Positions 1-8,505 of a stretch of DNA of 46,278 bases are shown here, piece by piece; the stretch's first letter is position 1, and every line of letters starts with the position of its first letter. Under the pieces are notes generated by a model that did not search any database, had not been told where the DNA came from, and saw only the letters and a program-made list of their open reading frames with translations. The position numbers and the translations under genes were made by a program. The stretch is taken from NCBI GenBank assembly GCA_903908165.1, contig CAIVQX010000039.1, positions 1 to 46,278 of the forward strand. The letters run 5' to 3'. Origin of the DNA: an uncultured Methylococcaceae bacterium. Lineage in GTDB: Bacteria; Pseudomonadota; Gammaproteobacteria; Methylococcales; Methylomonadaceae.

Positions 1-29
1 CGAGTGACGATGACTTTAGGTTTGCTCAT
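1..29 (-). CDS. hprA: 5' end of probable hydroxypyruvate/glyoxylate reductase (partial, runs off the left edge)
   Basis: Only ten codons lie in the window. Read leftward from the ATG at 29-27 they give MSKPKVIVT followed by an Arg codon cut by the edge. This resembles the start of D-2-hydroxyacid dehydrogenases of the glyoxylate/hydroxypyruvate reductase type, where a KPKV-VTR strand opens the fold. A GGGGA Shine-Dalgarno-like stretch sits about 7 nt before the ATG. It lies on the same strand just behind sgaA, whose product hydroxypyruvate is the substrate of HprA; sga-hprA order is known from serine-cycle clusters. The identity rests on ten residues plus context, so it is tentative. Confidence 0.55.
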
Positions 30-89
30 AGAGTATCCCCATCCTAATTTTAACTTAAAGATATTTATTGGCTGTATTGGCGCTGTATG

Positions 90-116
90 GCAACCCAGGT
101 AGATTATCTGGGTTGC
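90..116. other. Strong inverted repeat between sgaA and hprA
   Basis: A 12-bp stem (left arm 90-101, right arm 105-116, one G-T pair) closes a 3-nt loop. No T-run follows on either strand, so it is not a classical intrinsic terminator. Lying inside a likely sgaA-hprA transcript, it could be an mRNA-stabilising or processing hairpin, or a partial terminator. Confidence 0.5.
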
Positions 117-132
117 TTATAGCCCGTACAGT

Positions 133-1299
133 TTATTTTGCAGTTGCTCGATAATATTCGATAGCCGCAGCGACACCACTGCCAGGTTTTATATCAAAAC
201 CACAGTCTAGTAAAGCCATTTCAACGCCAGCAATAGCTCCCAGCATAGAAACGTCGTTCATATCACCAACATGGCCAATACGGAAGGCTTTGCCAGCAAG
301 TTCAGAAAGGCCTGCACCTAAAGAAATATTGTATTTGCTAAAGGCCGTGCTGATAACAGTACGAGCGTCTTTGTCTTCGGGGACAATAATAGCTGTGACG
401 GTATCTGATTCAAAGCCTGGTTCTGCACATATTGTTAAGCCCCATGCTGCTACCGCTTTACGAGTGCCTTCGGCCAAACGAAAGTGGCGTGCGTAAACAT
501 TTTCTAGACCTTCTTCCAGGAGCATATCCAATGCTTTGCGTAGACCATATAAAATCGGTAGGGCTGGTGTATAGGGTGTATAGCCATCTTTGTTGGTTGC
601 TATTTGATCTCTTAGATCTAGGAAGCAACGAGGATAGGTCGAGGTTTCAGTTGCTTTTAATGCTTTTTGGCTAAATGCTAAAAATGCACCGCCGGCAGGC
701 ATCATAAAGCCTTTTTGAGAGCCACTAATGGCACCATCAACAGCCCATTCCTCCATGCGAAAATCAAGGCTGGCAATAGAGCTTACACCATCAACAAACA
801 ATAGTGCAGGGTGGTTTGCTGCATTCATTGCTTTACGAACACCGCCAATGTCACTTCTAACACCGGTTGCGGTTTCATTGTGCGTTGCTAAAACAGCTTT
901 AATTTCGTGATGCGTATCTTCTTTTAAGCGTGCTTCTAATTTGTCGAGTGGAATTCCTTTGCCCCAGGTTTCTTGGTGAATTTCGACATCAAAACCGAGT
1001 CGTTTGCACATTTCAGCCCATAAATGACTGAATTGACCGAAGCGGTATATCAGTACTTTATCACCTGGATTTAACGTGTTTGTGAGGGCAATTTCCCAGC
1101 CGGCCGTTCCTGTAGCAGGAAATACAAAAGCTTGACCGGACTCGGTTCTGAATATTTTTTTCAGGTCTTGCAATAAGGGGGTTAGTAGCTTTGGAAAAAT
1201 AGGTGAGCGATGATCTTCCATAGTAATGTGCATCGCATTCAGGATTTCGTTAGGCACGTTGGTAGGGCCTGGAATATATAGGTGGTTACGACCAGCCAT
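133..1299 (-). CDS. sgaA: Serine-glyoxylate aminotransferase
   Basis: A 388-aa class V PLP-dependent aminotransferase. In the serine cycle it transfers the amino group of serine to glyoxylate, giving hydroxypyruvate and glycine. The N-terminus (GRNHLYIPGPTNVP) is typical of the SgaA/AGT family. The PLP-binding lysine is in SGSQKGFMMPAGG around residue 195, with FVDGVSSIAS just before it as the cofactor-contacting aspartate segment. An AGAGG ribosome-binding site lies about 8 nt before the ATG. It precedes the putative hprA on the same strand and diverges from mclA-mtkAB, so the whole group reads as a C1-assimilation locus. Length fits the family. It is cytosolic. Confidence 0.93.
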   Translation of the reverse strand: MAGRNHLYIPGPTNVPNEILNAMHITMEDHRSPIFPKLLTPLLQDLKKIFRTESGQAFVFPATGTAGWEIALTNTLNPGDKVLIYRFGQFSHLWAEMCKRLGFDVEIHQETWGKGIPLDKLEARLKEDTHHEIKAVLATHNETATGVRSDIGGVRKAMNAANHPALLFVDGVSSIASLDFRMEEWAVDGAISGSQKGFMMPAGGAFLAFSQKALKATETSTYPRCFLDLRDQIATNKDGYTPYTPALPILYGLRKALDMLLEEGLENVYARHFRLAEGTRKAVAAWGLTICAEPGFESDTVTAIIVPEDKDARTVISTAFSKYNISLGAGLSELAGKAFRIGHVGDMNDVSMLGAIAGVEMALLDCGFDIKPGSGVAAAIEYYRATAK

Positions 1300-1570
1300 G
1301 TTATTGCCTCTTGATTTAGGTGGTTGAATTATAAATCTGGACTTAGTGGGTTACGTTAAATACCCAAAAAACTGGCAATGATGACATAGGCAACAGTAAT
1401 CAGCAAGATTTGATTATGATTTTAAGCTAAAAAGTATGCGTTAATAATTGACTTTGGTTGCGCTAAAAGTAGAATGGGTGATTTATTTGTTTCTGGGAGC
1501 ACCTTTGGTGCGAAATAGAGGAAACAATAATGTATTGATACTTTACAGTAATTGAATTAGGAATGATTAA
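1300..1570. promoter_or_regulatory. Divergent sgaA / mclA intergenic region with mclA promoter
   Basis: The spacer separates two divergent serine-cycle transcription units. On the plus strand TTGACT (1448-1453) and TAGAAT (1470-1475) are 16 nt apart and form a good sigma-70 promoter, predicting a leader of about 90 nt for mclA. A small GCACC-TTT-GGTGC hairpin (1499-1511) lies in that leader, and AGGA at 1559-1562 is the ribosome-binding site. On the minus strand TATAAT (1333-1328) is a candidate -10 for sgaA but lacks a good -35. A shared regulator binding here would be logical, but I see no clear palindromic operator. Confidence 0.5.
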
Positions 1571-2521
1571 ATGAGCCACACTTTATATACAGCGTCAGTT
1601 CAACGTGTTCAGCGTTGTGAGTTAGCGGTTCCCGGATCTAGTCCGGAGATGTTTGAGAAGGCGATGAAAAGTGGCGCAGACTTTATTTTTCTTGATCTTG
1701 AAGATGCAGTCGCGCCAGACGATAAATTACGGGCACGAAAAAATATTATTGAAGCTATTAATGATATGGATTGGAAAGGCCATGGCGTTACCATTTCCGT
1801 TCGAATTAATGGGTTGGACACACAATATATGGTCAGGGACGTAGTTGATCTGGTTGAACAATGTGGTGCAAAACTGGATACGGTTTTGATTCCTAAGGTC
1901 GGTGTTTATGCTGATGTGTATATGGTTGAAGCGATGCTTAATCAATTGGAAATGCAACAAGGTCTGAAAAATAAAATAGGTATAGAGGCATTAATTGAGA
2001 CTGCATTAGGCATGGCAAATGTTGAAGATATTGCGCGTTGCGGTGCGTCAGGTCGTCTTGAGGCCATGCATTTTGGGGTTGCTGATTATGCAGCAAGTAA
2101 TCGCGCAAGAACGACTAATATCGGTGGTCTAAATCCAGATTATCCAGGAGATCAATGGCATGCAGCTATTAGTCGTATGACAGTCGCTTGCCGTGCTTTT
2201 GGGTTACGTCCAATCGACGGACCTTTCGGAGATTTTAAAGACCCTGATGGTTACAAGTTAGCAGCAAGACGCGCGGCGGCTTTAGGTTGCGAGGGAAAAT
2301 GGGCCATTCATCCTTCGCAAGTTGAATTAGCCAACGAAATCTTTACCCCACCTGCTGCTGAAGTTGAAAAAGCAAAGCGTATTTTAATAGCATTAAAAGA
2401 AGCTGCGGCACAAGGGAAAGGTGCTGCAGCTTTAGATGGTCGACTAATAGATGCGGCTTCAGAAAAAATGGCTACTAATGTAGTAAAAGCGGCTGAGGCA
2501 ATTGCCGCAAAAACTAAATGA
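1571..2521 (+). CDS. mclA: Malyl-CoA lyase (HpcH/HpaI-type CoA ester lyase)
   Basis: A 316-aa CitE-like (beta/alpha)8 lyase. In the serine cycle it splits malyl-CoA into acetyl-CoA and glyoxylate, which regenerates the acceptor for SgaA. Visible hallmarks are the start RCELAVPGSSPEMFEKA, the metal/CoA region FIFLDLEDAVAPDDK (about residues 39-53), SVRINGLDT, the IEALIETALGM segment and the C-terminal KWAIHPSQVELANEIF, all typical of malyl-CoA lyases. It is followed after 81 nt by mtkA, which makes its substrate together with MtkB. A sigma-70-like promoter lies upstream at 1448-1475. Length matches the family (about 315-325 aa). It could in principle act on related beta-hydroxyacyl-CoAs, but the mtkAB neighbours favour malyl-CoA. 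Confidence 0.92.
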   Translation: MSHTLYTASVQRVQRCELAVPGSSPEMFEKAMKSGADFIFLDLEDAVAPDDKLRARKNIIEAINDMDWKGHGVTISVRINGLDTQYMVRDVVDLVEQCGAKLDTVLIPKVGVYADVYMVEAMLNQLEMQQGLKNKIGIEALIETALGMANVEDIARCGASGRLEAMHFGVADYAASNRARTTNIGGLNPDYPGDQWHAAISRMTVACRAFGLRPIDGPFGDFKDPDGYKLAARRAAALGCEGKWAIHPSQVELANEIFTPPAAEVEKAKRILIALKEAAAQGKGAAALDGRLIDAASEKMATNVVKAAEAIAAKTK

Positions 2522-2602
2522 GGCTAGCAGGTGCAATACAAGCAATTGTTTTGAACACATTTGCTTTATCATTTTGATTTAAAAACTAACAAGGGAGATG
2601 CT

Positions 2603-3796
2603 ATGGATATTCATGAGTATCAAGCAAAAGACATATTAAGCGGTTATGGGATTAAAATCGCAGAAGGTGGTCTGGCTTATAGTCCAGAAGATGCGGTGCA
2701 GAGAGCGCGTGAAATTGGTGGGCATGTTTGGGCAGTAAAAGCACAAATTCATTCAGGTGCAAGAGGAAAGGCAGGTGGCATTAAAATCTGTAAAACGCAT
2801 GATGAAGTTGAAGCAGCTGCTGACTATTTGTTGGGTAGAAGACTGGTTACTCATCAAACTGGCCCAGTAGGTAAGGTTTGCTCAAGGTTATATATTGAGG
2901 CTGGTACTGATATTGTCAAGGAGTTGTATTTTTGTTTTTTGGTTGATCGAAGCTCTGAACGGATTGTGATGGTTGGATCTGCTCAAGGCGGTATGGAGAT
3001 TGAGGAGTTAGCGGTCAATAATCCAGATGCCATTACCAAGATTTATATTGAACCTGCTGTTGGTTTGCAAGATTATCAGGCTCGCGAGATGGCTTTTGCC
3101 TTGGGTTTGGATGCTGAAATAATGAGCCATGCCGTTAAAACCATTAAAGGCTGTTATCGGGCTTTACGTGCTTTAGATGTTAGCATGTTAGAAATAAATC
3201 CTTTGGTTGTTACCCGTAGTGGAGAGTTGGTTGCATTGGATGCAAAAATGGGGTTTGATGATAACGCTCTGTTTCGACAATTAAAAATATCAGAATTGCG
3301 AGATAAAACACAAGAAGATCCCCGCGAAATGGCAGCCGCAGATCGCGGTTTAAGTTATGTTGGTTTGGATGGCGATATTGGCTGTATGATTAATGGCGCA
3401 GGTTTGGCAATGGCCACGATGGACATGATTAAATTAGCGGGAGGAGAGCCTGCTAATTTTTTGGATGTTGGTGGTGGTGCTTCAGCTGAACGTACCGAAA
3501 AGGCTTTTCGGTTGGTATTAGCCGATAAGGGTGTTAAGGCAATGTTGGTTAATATTTTTGCAGGTATCAATCGGTGCGATTGGATTGCTGAAGGTGTGGT
3601 TCAGGCGGTTAGAAAAATTGACATGAAGGTGCCTTTAATTGTTCGTTTGTCGGGGACTAACGTAGAAGAAGGTCGTCGTATCATCGCAGAAAGCGGGTTG
3701 CCAATCATTACTGCTGATACCTTGGCGGAAGCAGCTGAAAAAGCGGTTCAAGCCCGCAATGAAGTGGTTGCAAAAGAAGCAGCCTTGGAGAAATAG
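2603..3796 (+). CDS. mtkA: Malate thiokinase (malate-CoA ligase), large subunit
   Basis: A 397-aa ADP-forming ATP-grasp subunit related to SucC. With MtkB it makes malyl-CoA from malate, CoA and ATP. The start [17 protein letters not shown] is the classic beta-subunit N-terminus. [12 protein letters not shown] (about residues 50-61) is the ATP-grasp region, [10 protein letters not shown] and [15 protein letters not shown] belong to the metal/CoA ligase fold, and FLDVGGGAS and [16 protein letters not shown] lie towards the C-terminus. The frame is open 14 codons further upstream to a TTG at 2561. I choose the ATG at 2603 because AAGGGAG (2591-2597) sits 5 nt before it and homologues begin at MDIHEYQ. 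The stop abuts the mtkB ATG without a gap. Malate rather than succinate specificity is inferred from mclA next door. Confidence 0.92.
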   Translation: MDIHEYQAKDILSGYGIKIAEGGLAYSPEDAVQRAREIGGHVWAVKAQIHSGARGKAGGIKICKTHDEVEAAADYLLGRRLVTHQTGPVGKVCSRLYIEAGTDIVKELYFCFLVDRSSERIVMVGSAQGGMEIEELAVNNPDAITKIYIEPAVGLQDYQAREMAFALGLDAEIMSHAVKTIKGCYRALRALDVSMLEINPLVVTRSGELVALDAKMGFDDNALFRQLKISELRDKTQEDPREMAAADRGLSYVGLDGDIGCMINGAGLAMATMDMIKLAGGEPANFLDVGGGASAERTEKAFRLVLADKGVKAMLVNIFAGINRCDWIAEGVVQAVRKIDMKVPLIVRLSGTNVEEGRRIIAESGLPIITADTLAEAAEKAVQARNEVVAKEAALEK

Positions 3797-4684
3797 ATGG
3801 CTATTTTTATTAACGAAACTACGCGAATTATCGTTCAAGGTTTTACCGGAAAAATTGGTTCATTTCACGCTCAGGATATGATCAATTATGGATCAAAAGT
3901 GGTTGGTGGAATTACCCCTGGTAAAGGTGGTCAGATCCATTTGGGTCTGCCGGTCTTTAATACTGTAAAAGAAGCTGTACAACAAGCTGGAGCAGAAGCT
4001 AGTATCATCTTTGTACCGCCTGCTTTCGCAGCTGATTCAATCATGGAAGCAGCAGATGCTGGCATAAAATATTGTGTGGCGATCACCGATGGCATTCCTA
4101 CTCAGGATATGATGACGGTAAAAAATTTCTTACGTCGTTTTTCGGAAAAAGAACGCATGGTACTTACCGGTCCAAATTGTGCTGGTACAATTAGTCCTGG
4201 TCGGGCTATGCTTGGTATTATGCCGGGACATATTTACAAGCAAGGCAATGTTGGAATCGTAGGTCGATCCGGTACATTAGGTTATGAAGCTGCTGATCAA
4301 ATGAAGCGCTTGGGTATTGGTGTTTCTACATCAGTGGGTATTGGTGGAGACCCTATCAATGGCAGTTCTCATAGGGATATTTTGGAGAAATTTGAACAAG
4401 ACTCTGAAACCAAAGTTGTCTTAATGATAGGCGAAATTGGTGGTCCTCAAGAAGTTGAAGCTGGATTTTTTTCTAAGGAGTATATGAGTAAACCTGTTAT
4501 TGCTTATATTGCTGGCTTAACTGCACCTGAAGGTCGACGCATGGGTCATGCCGGTGCAATTATTTCTTCAGCGGGTGAAGGTGCCGCTGAGAAAGTTGCG
4601 ATGCTACGGGAATTGGGGGTAACTATCTGTCCGACTCCAGCAGCAATGGGTGAAACTGTCGCTGCTGTTTTAGCAAAGATTTAG
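3797..4684 (+). CDS. mtkB: Malate thiokinase (malate-CoA ligase), small subunit
   Basis: A 295-aa SucD-like subunit carrying the CoA-binding Rossmann domain and the phosphohistidine. The N-terminus reads TTRIIVQGFTGKIGSFHA, as in alpha subunits. GPNCAGTISPGRAMLGIMPG and VGRSGTLGYEAADQM form the CoA and active-site core. The phosphorylated His is in RRMGHAGAIISS (about residue 251). It starts on the base after the mtkA stop, so the two are almost certainly translationally coupled. A long hairpin (4708-4735) follows the stop. Gene order mclA-mtkA-mtkB differs from the mtkA-mtkB-ppc-mclA order described in Methylorubrum; ppc is not in this window. Confidence 0.93.
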   Translation: MAIFINETTRIIVQGFTGKIGSFHAQDMINYGSKVVGGITPGKGGQIHLGLPVFNTVKEAVQQAGAEASIIFVPPAFAADSIMEAADAGIKYCVAITDGIPTQDMMTVKNFLRRFSEKERMVLTGPNCAGTISPGRAMLGIMPGHIYKQGNVGIVGRSGTLGYEAADQMKRLGIGVSTSVGIGGDPINGSSHRDILEKFEQDSETKVVLMIGEIGGPQEVEAGFFSKEYMSKPVIAYIAGLTAPEGRRMGHAGAIISSAGEGAAEKVAMLRELGVTICPTPAAMGETVAAVLAKI

Positions 4685-4707
4685 TGCATTGGTATCAGTT
4701 TAAATAT

Positions 4708-4735
4708 AAGGTTAAATGACTTTTCGTTTAACCTT
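4708..4735 (+). terminator. Hairpin after mtkB, without U-tract
   Basis: Arms 4708-4719 and 4724-4735 pair over 12 bp with one G-U pair and a 4-nt loop. No T-run follows. It probably closes the mclA-mtkA-mtkB message or protects its 3' end; a Rho-independent stop is less certain because the U-tail is missing. Confidence 0.45.
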
Positions 4736-4759
4736 GTAGCAATCCTGGTCTCGTACTAT

Positions 4760-4775
4760 CCTGTTTCAGAACAGG
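4760..4775 (+). promoter_or_regulatory. Small hairpin overlapping the ribosome-binding site of the Sel1 gene
   Basis: CCTGTT (4760-4765) pairs with AACAGG (4770-4775) around a TCAG loop. Its right arm runs into the AGGGGGG Shine-Dalgarno tract (4773-4779) in front of the ATG at 4783. If it forms in RNA, it would partly mask the ribosome-binding site. Confidence 0.4.
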
Positions 4776-4782
4776 GGGGTAT

Positions 4783-5712
4783 ATGCAAAAATCAGAGACT
4801 GATCAGAAAAATAAAAATATCATATCACCATCTAGTTTGATAGGTGTTTGCCCGCGATGTGGCGTTGGCCATACCAGAAGGTCATCAACAAAGACGATTG
4901 ATGGAGTGTTAAAGATTTTCTTTTACAAGTTCTATCGTTGTCAGGCATGTCGTTTCCGTTTTAAGCAATTAAATTCTCTACGTGTGATTTGGTTTGCCGG
5001 TTTAGCTGTTTTTTTTATTCCGGTTTTTGGTGCCATTTGGGTCGCTTCTAATGAGCAACCAAGAACTGTGAGTTTTACTGAAACTAGTTCTCAGGATACA
5101 GTTAAGGATCTCGCTGAAAAAGGTGATCCTGATGCCGAGTTTAAAATGGGTTTACGTCACACCTCCATTGTCAGAGGAGTAAAGAACGATAGGATTGCAG
5201 TTAAGTGGTTCGAAAAAGCGGCTCGCCATGACCACTTTGAAGCGCAGTATCGTTTTGGATCGGCATTGTTAAATGGACAAGGCGTGGTTCAGGATTATAA
5301 GGCCGCTTTTTATTGGTTGGAAAAGGCTGCTCGGCAAGGAAGTGCAAAAGCTCAGTTTGATCTTGGCGACATGTATTATTCGGGCATTTCCATTAATAAA
5401 GATATTCAACTGGCTTATCTATGGTTTAATCTGGCGGCAGCACAGGGTATAGAAAAAGCAGTTTCACTTCGCGACATTGTAGTGAAGTTACTCACATATG
5501 ATCAAATAGCTATCTTACAGCAAGAGGCTGGACACATCAGTAGTGGTTATCGTTTATTATCTGTCTTAGATAAGTCAAGGGTTGAAATGAATGAATTAGC
5601 GCTGAACGATGAAGATCGTGCTTTAGTCATTGAACCTATACCGATTGATAAGAAGCCGATTATAAAATCACTTGTTCCCACTATAAAGCGTTGGTGGAAG
5701 GATAATCTCTAA
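4783..5712 (+). CDS. Membrane-anchored zinc-ribbon and Sel1-repeat protein
   Basis: 309 aa. Residues 23-56 contain two Cys pairs (CPRC at 23-26, CQAC at 53-56) spaced like a zinc ribbon. One hydrophobic helix follows at about 67-87. From about 108 come three Sel1/TPR-like repeats (AEKGDPDAEFKMGL, AARHDHFEAQYRFG with ALLNGQGV, AARQGSAKAQFDLGDMYY) plus a last copy ending LWFNLAAAQG. The ribbon would face the cytoplasm and the repeats the periplasm if the Cys-rich N-terminus stays inside. Sel1 repeats usually mediate protein contacts, often at the envelope. The exact partner and function are unknown. The last ~90 residues show no domain I recognise. It stands alone between the mtk operon and the opposing cinA-like gene. 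Confidence 0.75.
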   Translation: MQKSETDQKNKNIISPSSLIGVCPRCGVGHTRRSSTKTIDGVLKIFFYKFYRCQACRFRFKQLNSLRVIWFAGLAVFFIPVFGAIWVASNEQPRTVSFTETSSQDTVKDLAEKGDPDAEFKMGLRHTSIVRGVKNDRIAVKWFEKAARHDHFEAQYRFGSALLNGQGVVQDYKAAFYWLEKAARQGSAKAQFDLGDMYYSGISINKDIQLAYLWFNLAAAQGIEKAVSLRDIVVKLLTYDQIAILQQEAGHISSGYRLLSVLDKSRVEMNELALNDEDRALVIEPIPIDKKPIIKSLVPTIKRWWKDNL

Positions 5713-5725
5713 TAGACTTTGAGTT

Positions 5726-6958
5726 TTAAAAACGCAGGGATTTTTTTTGTAAATAACGTCTTAATAAGTCTAATGTAAATAAGGCCGCATGATTTTGTTT
5801 TCGCTTAATGGGTCCACCAATAGAATGACTTGCTTGATAAAAACCATCTTTATTGAGTAGGAAATTATAGATCATGATGGGCTTGTTTTTATTATGTAAG
5901 GTTTCAATGTCACCAGTATAGAGTTGAATAAGAACATGATCTGCTTGACTGGAGTTTTGTAAATTCACAGCCATTTGTTTCGCTAGAGCTGTTAAATAAT
6001 TAGTATCGACTGTAAGCAAAGTGTTTTGTCCTAATTTAGCTATTAATTTGTCGTAGCTTGCCCTTAGTAGCCATTCGTAACTCACGCATTTAGAAGCAAG
6101 TAGTCCATGACTCGCTGTTTCTATAACAGCTAAAGTAAAATTTCTATCTGTCATCAATTTATCAATTTCAAAAACCAGATCACCTGTTATTTCATCTAAG
6201 CCATCAATAGCAAAAACATAATCACCTAATTTGTCGATAAATTGTGATAATAATGTTGTCATTGATGTTTTTGGATACGTATAGGGAAATAATAGCTTGG
6301 TCTGTACATCCTCTATTCCTGCTCGAAAGCCTAATTCAATCTCTGTTGGTATTTCGATTGAGTTAATACGTTCTTGAATGACTGATTCGCCCAAACCAAA
6401 GGTTTTTATGGAGACCAGTTGCTTGGGGTGTAATAAAAAGCGATTATAAATAGCGGGGAGAACACTTTCTTGAAATAAGTTCATCATTTCGTTGGGTACA
6501 CCGGGTAAAAAAACAAACCAACAGTGATGTATAACTAAACTAAAGCCGGGCGCAGTTCCCCATTCGTTATTTATGCGTTCAGCACCCTTTGGAAGCATGG
6601 CTTGCTTTTTGTTTGTTTCCGGCATCGCTTTGTTTCTACGCGAAAAGTAAAGACTAATTTGTTTATACGCAATCTCATCAAATTCTAATGGAATATTAAA
6701 GGCGAGGGATACTGCTTCTGCGGTTAAGTCATCAATGGTGGGGCCTAAGCCACCGGTGCAAATACAACAATCGGCGCGTATTGATATGTTTTGTAGTAAT
6801 TCGACAAGGTCATTAATTTTATCGCCTACAGCGGTATGGCGGGTTACTGTGAAGCCACAATTAACAGCACGTTGTGACAACCAGGCGGCATTAGTATCAA
6901 CGGATTGTCCGGATACTATTTCTTCACCTTGAGAAAATATTTCCAATCTTGGATTCAT
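5726..6958 (-). CDS. cinA: CinA-like protein: MoCF-type pyrophosphatase domain plus altered PncC-like domain
   Basis: 410 aa. Residues 1-170 form the COG1058 MoCF domain with SQGEEIVSGQ, CTGGLGPTIDDLT (about 67-79) and FLPGVPNEMM, seen in CinA ADP-ribose/NMN-recycling enzymes. The C-terminal third sits where the PncC nicotinamide-nucleotide amidase domain lies, but the usual AESCTGG motif is replaced by IETASHG (279-285), so the catalytic Ser is a Thr and the flanking Cys/Thr/Gly are changed. Amidase activity may be lost. The start codon overlaps the stop of the upstream AEC gene as ATGA, so the two are co-translated. CinA family assignment is firm; enzymatic output is not. Confidence 0.8.
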   Translation of the reverse strand: MNPRLEIFSQGEEIVSGQSVDTNAAWLSQRAVNCGFTVTRHTAVGDKINDLVELLQNISIRADCCICTGGLGPTIDDLTAEAVSLAFNIPLEFDEIAYKQISLYFSRRNKAMPETNKKQAMLPKGAERINNEWGTAPGFSLVIHHCWFVFLPGVPNEMMNLFQESVLPAIYNRFLLHPKQLVSIKTFGLGESVIQERINSIEIPTEIELGFRAGIEDVQTKLLFPYTYPKTSMTTLLSQFIDKLGDYVFAIDGLDEITGDLVFEIDKLMTDRNFTLAVIETASHGLLASKCVSYEWLLRASYDKLIAKLGQNTLLTVDTNYLTALAKQMAVNLQNSSQADHVLIQLYTGDIETLHNKNKPIMIYNFLLNKDGFYQASHSIGGPIKRKQNHAALFTLDLLRRYLQKKSLRF

Positions 6959-7884
6959 TTTAAAAACTCATTAATTAGTACGCCATACCAAAATGGTAAG
7001 GTGATTATACTTATTAAGGTTGTTGTTATGACGGCCATGGCATAAAGAGCGCTATCCAGTCGATAGCGATCACAAAAAACAATGCCTAAAATCATACTTG
7101 GCATTGCTAGATCCAGCACAGCTGCAGCTTTATACTTATCATCCATAGCTAAATAACTCACTAGAAAAGTTGCGCACAAAGGCATTAAAATCATTTTTAT
7201 TACAATAACAGGTAAAACATAAGGTATGTTGCTTGTAATAACGGCTCTCCAATTTAATGCCAATCCTATCGAGAATAGCATTAATGGTGAGACGGCAGCG
7301 GATAGCTTTTGTAGTACACCTAAGAGCCATGTTGGAGCAGCAATTGCATTTAAGTTTAAGATGATAGCAATAGCAGCAGCCCAAAACGGTGGGGCATTAA
7401 GAAATGATAGTGCCGATTTCGGGTTTGCTGAGTTATCTTCACCATAATGGCGGGCAATCATTATGCCCAAAGTAAACACAATCGATGCGGCGGCAAACAG
7501 GTCTAACTGAATAACGACAGAGCGCGTCCAGTCCCCAAAAGTTTGATCTAAAATGGGCAGGCCTAAATAAGTGACATTGGGTATTGCTGCTAGTACTATT
7601 GCCCCCAAGCGTTTTTCTTCGAAATTAAAAAGCCTGCCGACCGACCAAGTGCATAGCATAGCAAGCAAAATGCAACTAACACCTAATAGCATATAATGAA
7701 ATGAAATTAGGCCTATATTAGCTACCCACAATACATCTAAAATCATGGCGGGTAATAATAAATAGTAGACTAAAGTGGTTAATGCCAATCTGGTTTGCGC
7801 CGCTGTTTGTCCTGCAGGTTTTATAAATTGCCAAGCAACTCCGCAGGTCATTATTAAAGTCATTTGGATTAACGTAGAGTTCAT
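6955..7884 (-). CDS. AEC-family (auxin efflux carrier-like) transporter
   Basis: A 309-aa integral membrane protein with about ten hydrophobic segments in the two five-helix halves of the Mem_trans/AEC fold. Recognisable stretches are NVTYLGLPILDQTFGDWT in the first half and MPSMILGIVFCDRYRLD in the second, the positions of the crossover helices in this family. Substrates of bacterial AEC proteins are mostly organic anions such as malonate or malate, but nothing here fixes the substrate. The stop overlaps the cinA-like start by 4 nt. It diverges from the rhodanese gene. Confidence 0.82.
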   Translation of the reverse strand: MNSTLIQMTLIMTCGVAWQFIKPAGQTAAQTRLALTTLVYYLLLPAMILDVLWVANIGLISFHYMLLGVSCILLAMLCTWSVGRLFNFEEKRLGAIVLAAIPNVTYLGLPILDQTFGDWTRSVVIQLDLFAAASIVFTLGIMIARHYGEDNSANPKSALSFLNAPPFWAAAIAIILNLNAIAAPTWLLGVLQKLSAAVSPLMLFSIGLALNWRAVITSNIPYVLPVIVIKMILMPLCATFLVSYLAMDDKYKAAAVLDLAMPSMILGIVFCDRYRLDSALYAMAVITTTLISIITLPFWYGVLINEFLK

Positions 7885-8066
7885 AAATTAAATTTTATAG
7901 ACGATTCGCTGATTTTAACATTCACTGTTAAAACAAGTTACGGTAATATATGCCTGATAAAAGAGATAACTGTATATTCTCGTTGATTATAATATCTGGC
8001 TTTTACAGAGTATTGATTAAATTTTTTGTGAATATTGGTTAAGCGTATTAATTTAGGAGTTATCGT

Positions 8067-8456
8067 ATGCGTTCATTTTTGCGGTATTTGCAGTTAGGCT
8101 TTGTAGCCATATTGTTGGGATGTGCTAATGCTGATGTTGAATCAATCGATTCCATTTCTCCCAAAGAAGCTTCTGTGATGACCTCTGAGCAAAAAGCAGT
8201 CATTATTGATGTTCGTGAAGATAGTGAATGGAATGAGCAGCATATTCCTGGAGCAATTCATATTCCTTTAGCACAGTTAAATGATCGTTTATTGGAGCTT
8301 GAGCAATATAAACAGAGTCCTGTTATAACACAATGTAAAGCGGGTGGGCGTTCTGCAAAAGCTTTTGATGTTTTAAAGTTAGCAGGATTCTCTAAAGTTT
8401 ATAATATGGATGGAGGAATAATGGCTTGGGAAAAAGCAGGTTTACAAACACAATAA
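8067..8456 (+). CDS. Rhodanese-domain lipoprotein
   Basis: 129 aa. A short signal peptide ends in a lipobox (ILLGC, Cys19), so the mature protein should be anchored by lipid at the cell envelope. The rest is one rhodanese domain: IIDVREDSEWNEQHIPGAIHIPL (about 46-68) and the active-site loop CKAGGRS with catalytic Cys90, closing with MDGGIMAWEKAGL. It probably carries or transfers sulfane sulfur, or handles periplasmic sulfide or cyanide. GGAG sits 7 nt before the ATG. The gap to pyrF is 49 nt, so co-transcription is possible but functionally unrelated. Confidence 0.85.
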   Translation: MRSFLRYLQLGFVAILLGCANADVESIDSISPKEASVMTSEQKAVIIDVREDSEWNEQHIPGAIHIPLAQLNDRLLELEQYKQSPVITQCKAGGRSAKAFDVLKLAGFSKVYNMDGGIMAWEKAGLQTQ

Positions 8457-8505
8457 TATCCCTAGTAGTTTTAAAAAATATTTTTCACTTTAATTTCAAA
8501 ATCTT

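Noticed and set aside
2561-2602. N-terminal extension of MtkA from a TTG
   Set aside because: The ATG at 2603 has an ideal ribosome-binding site and matches the family start.
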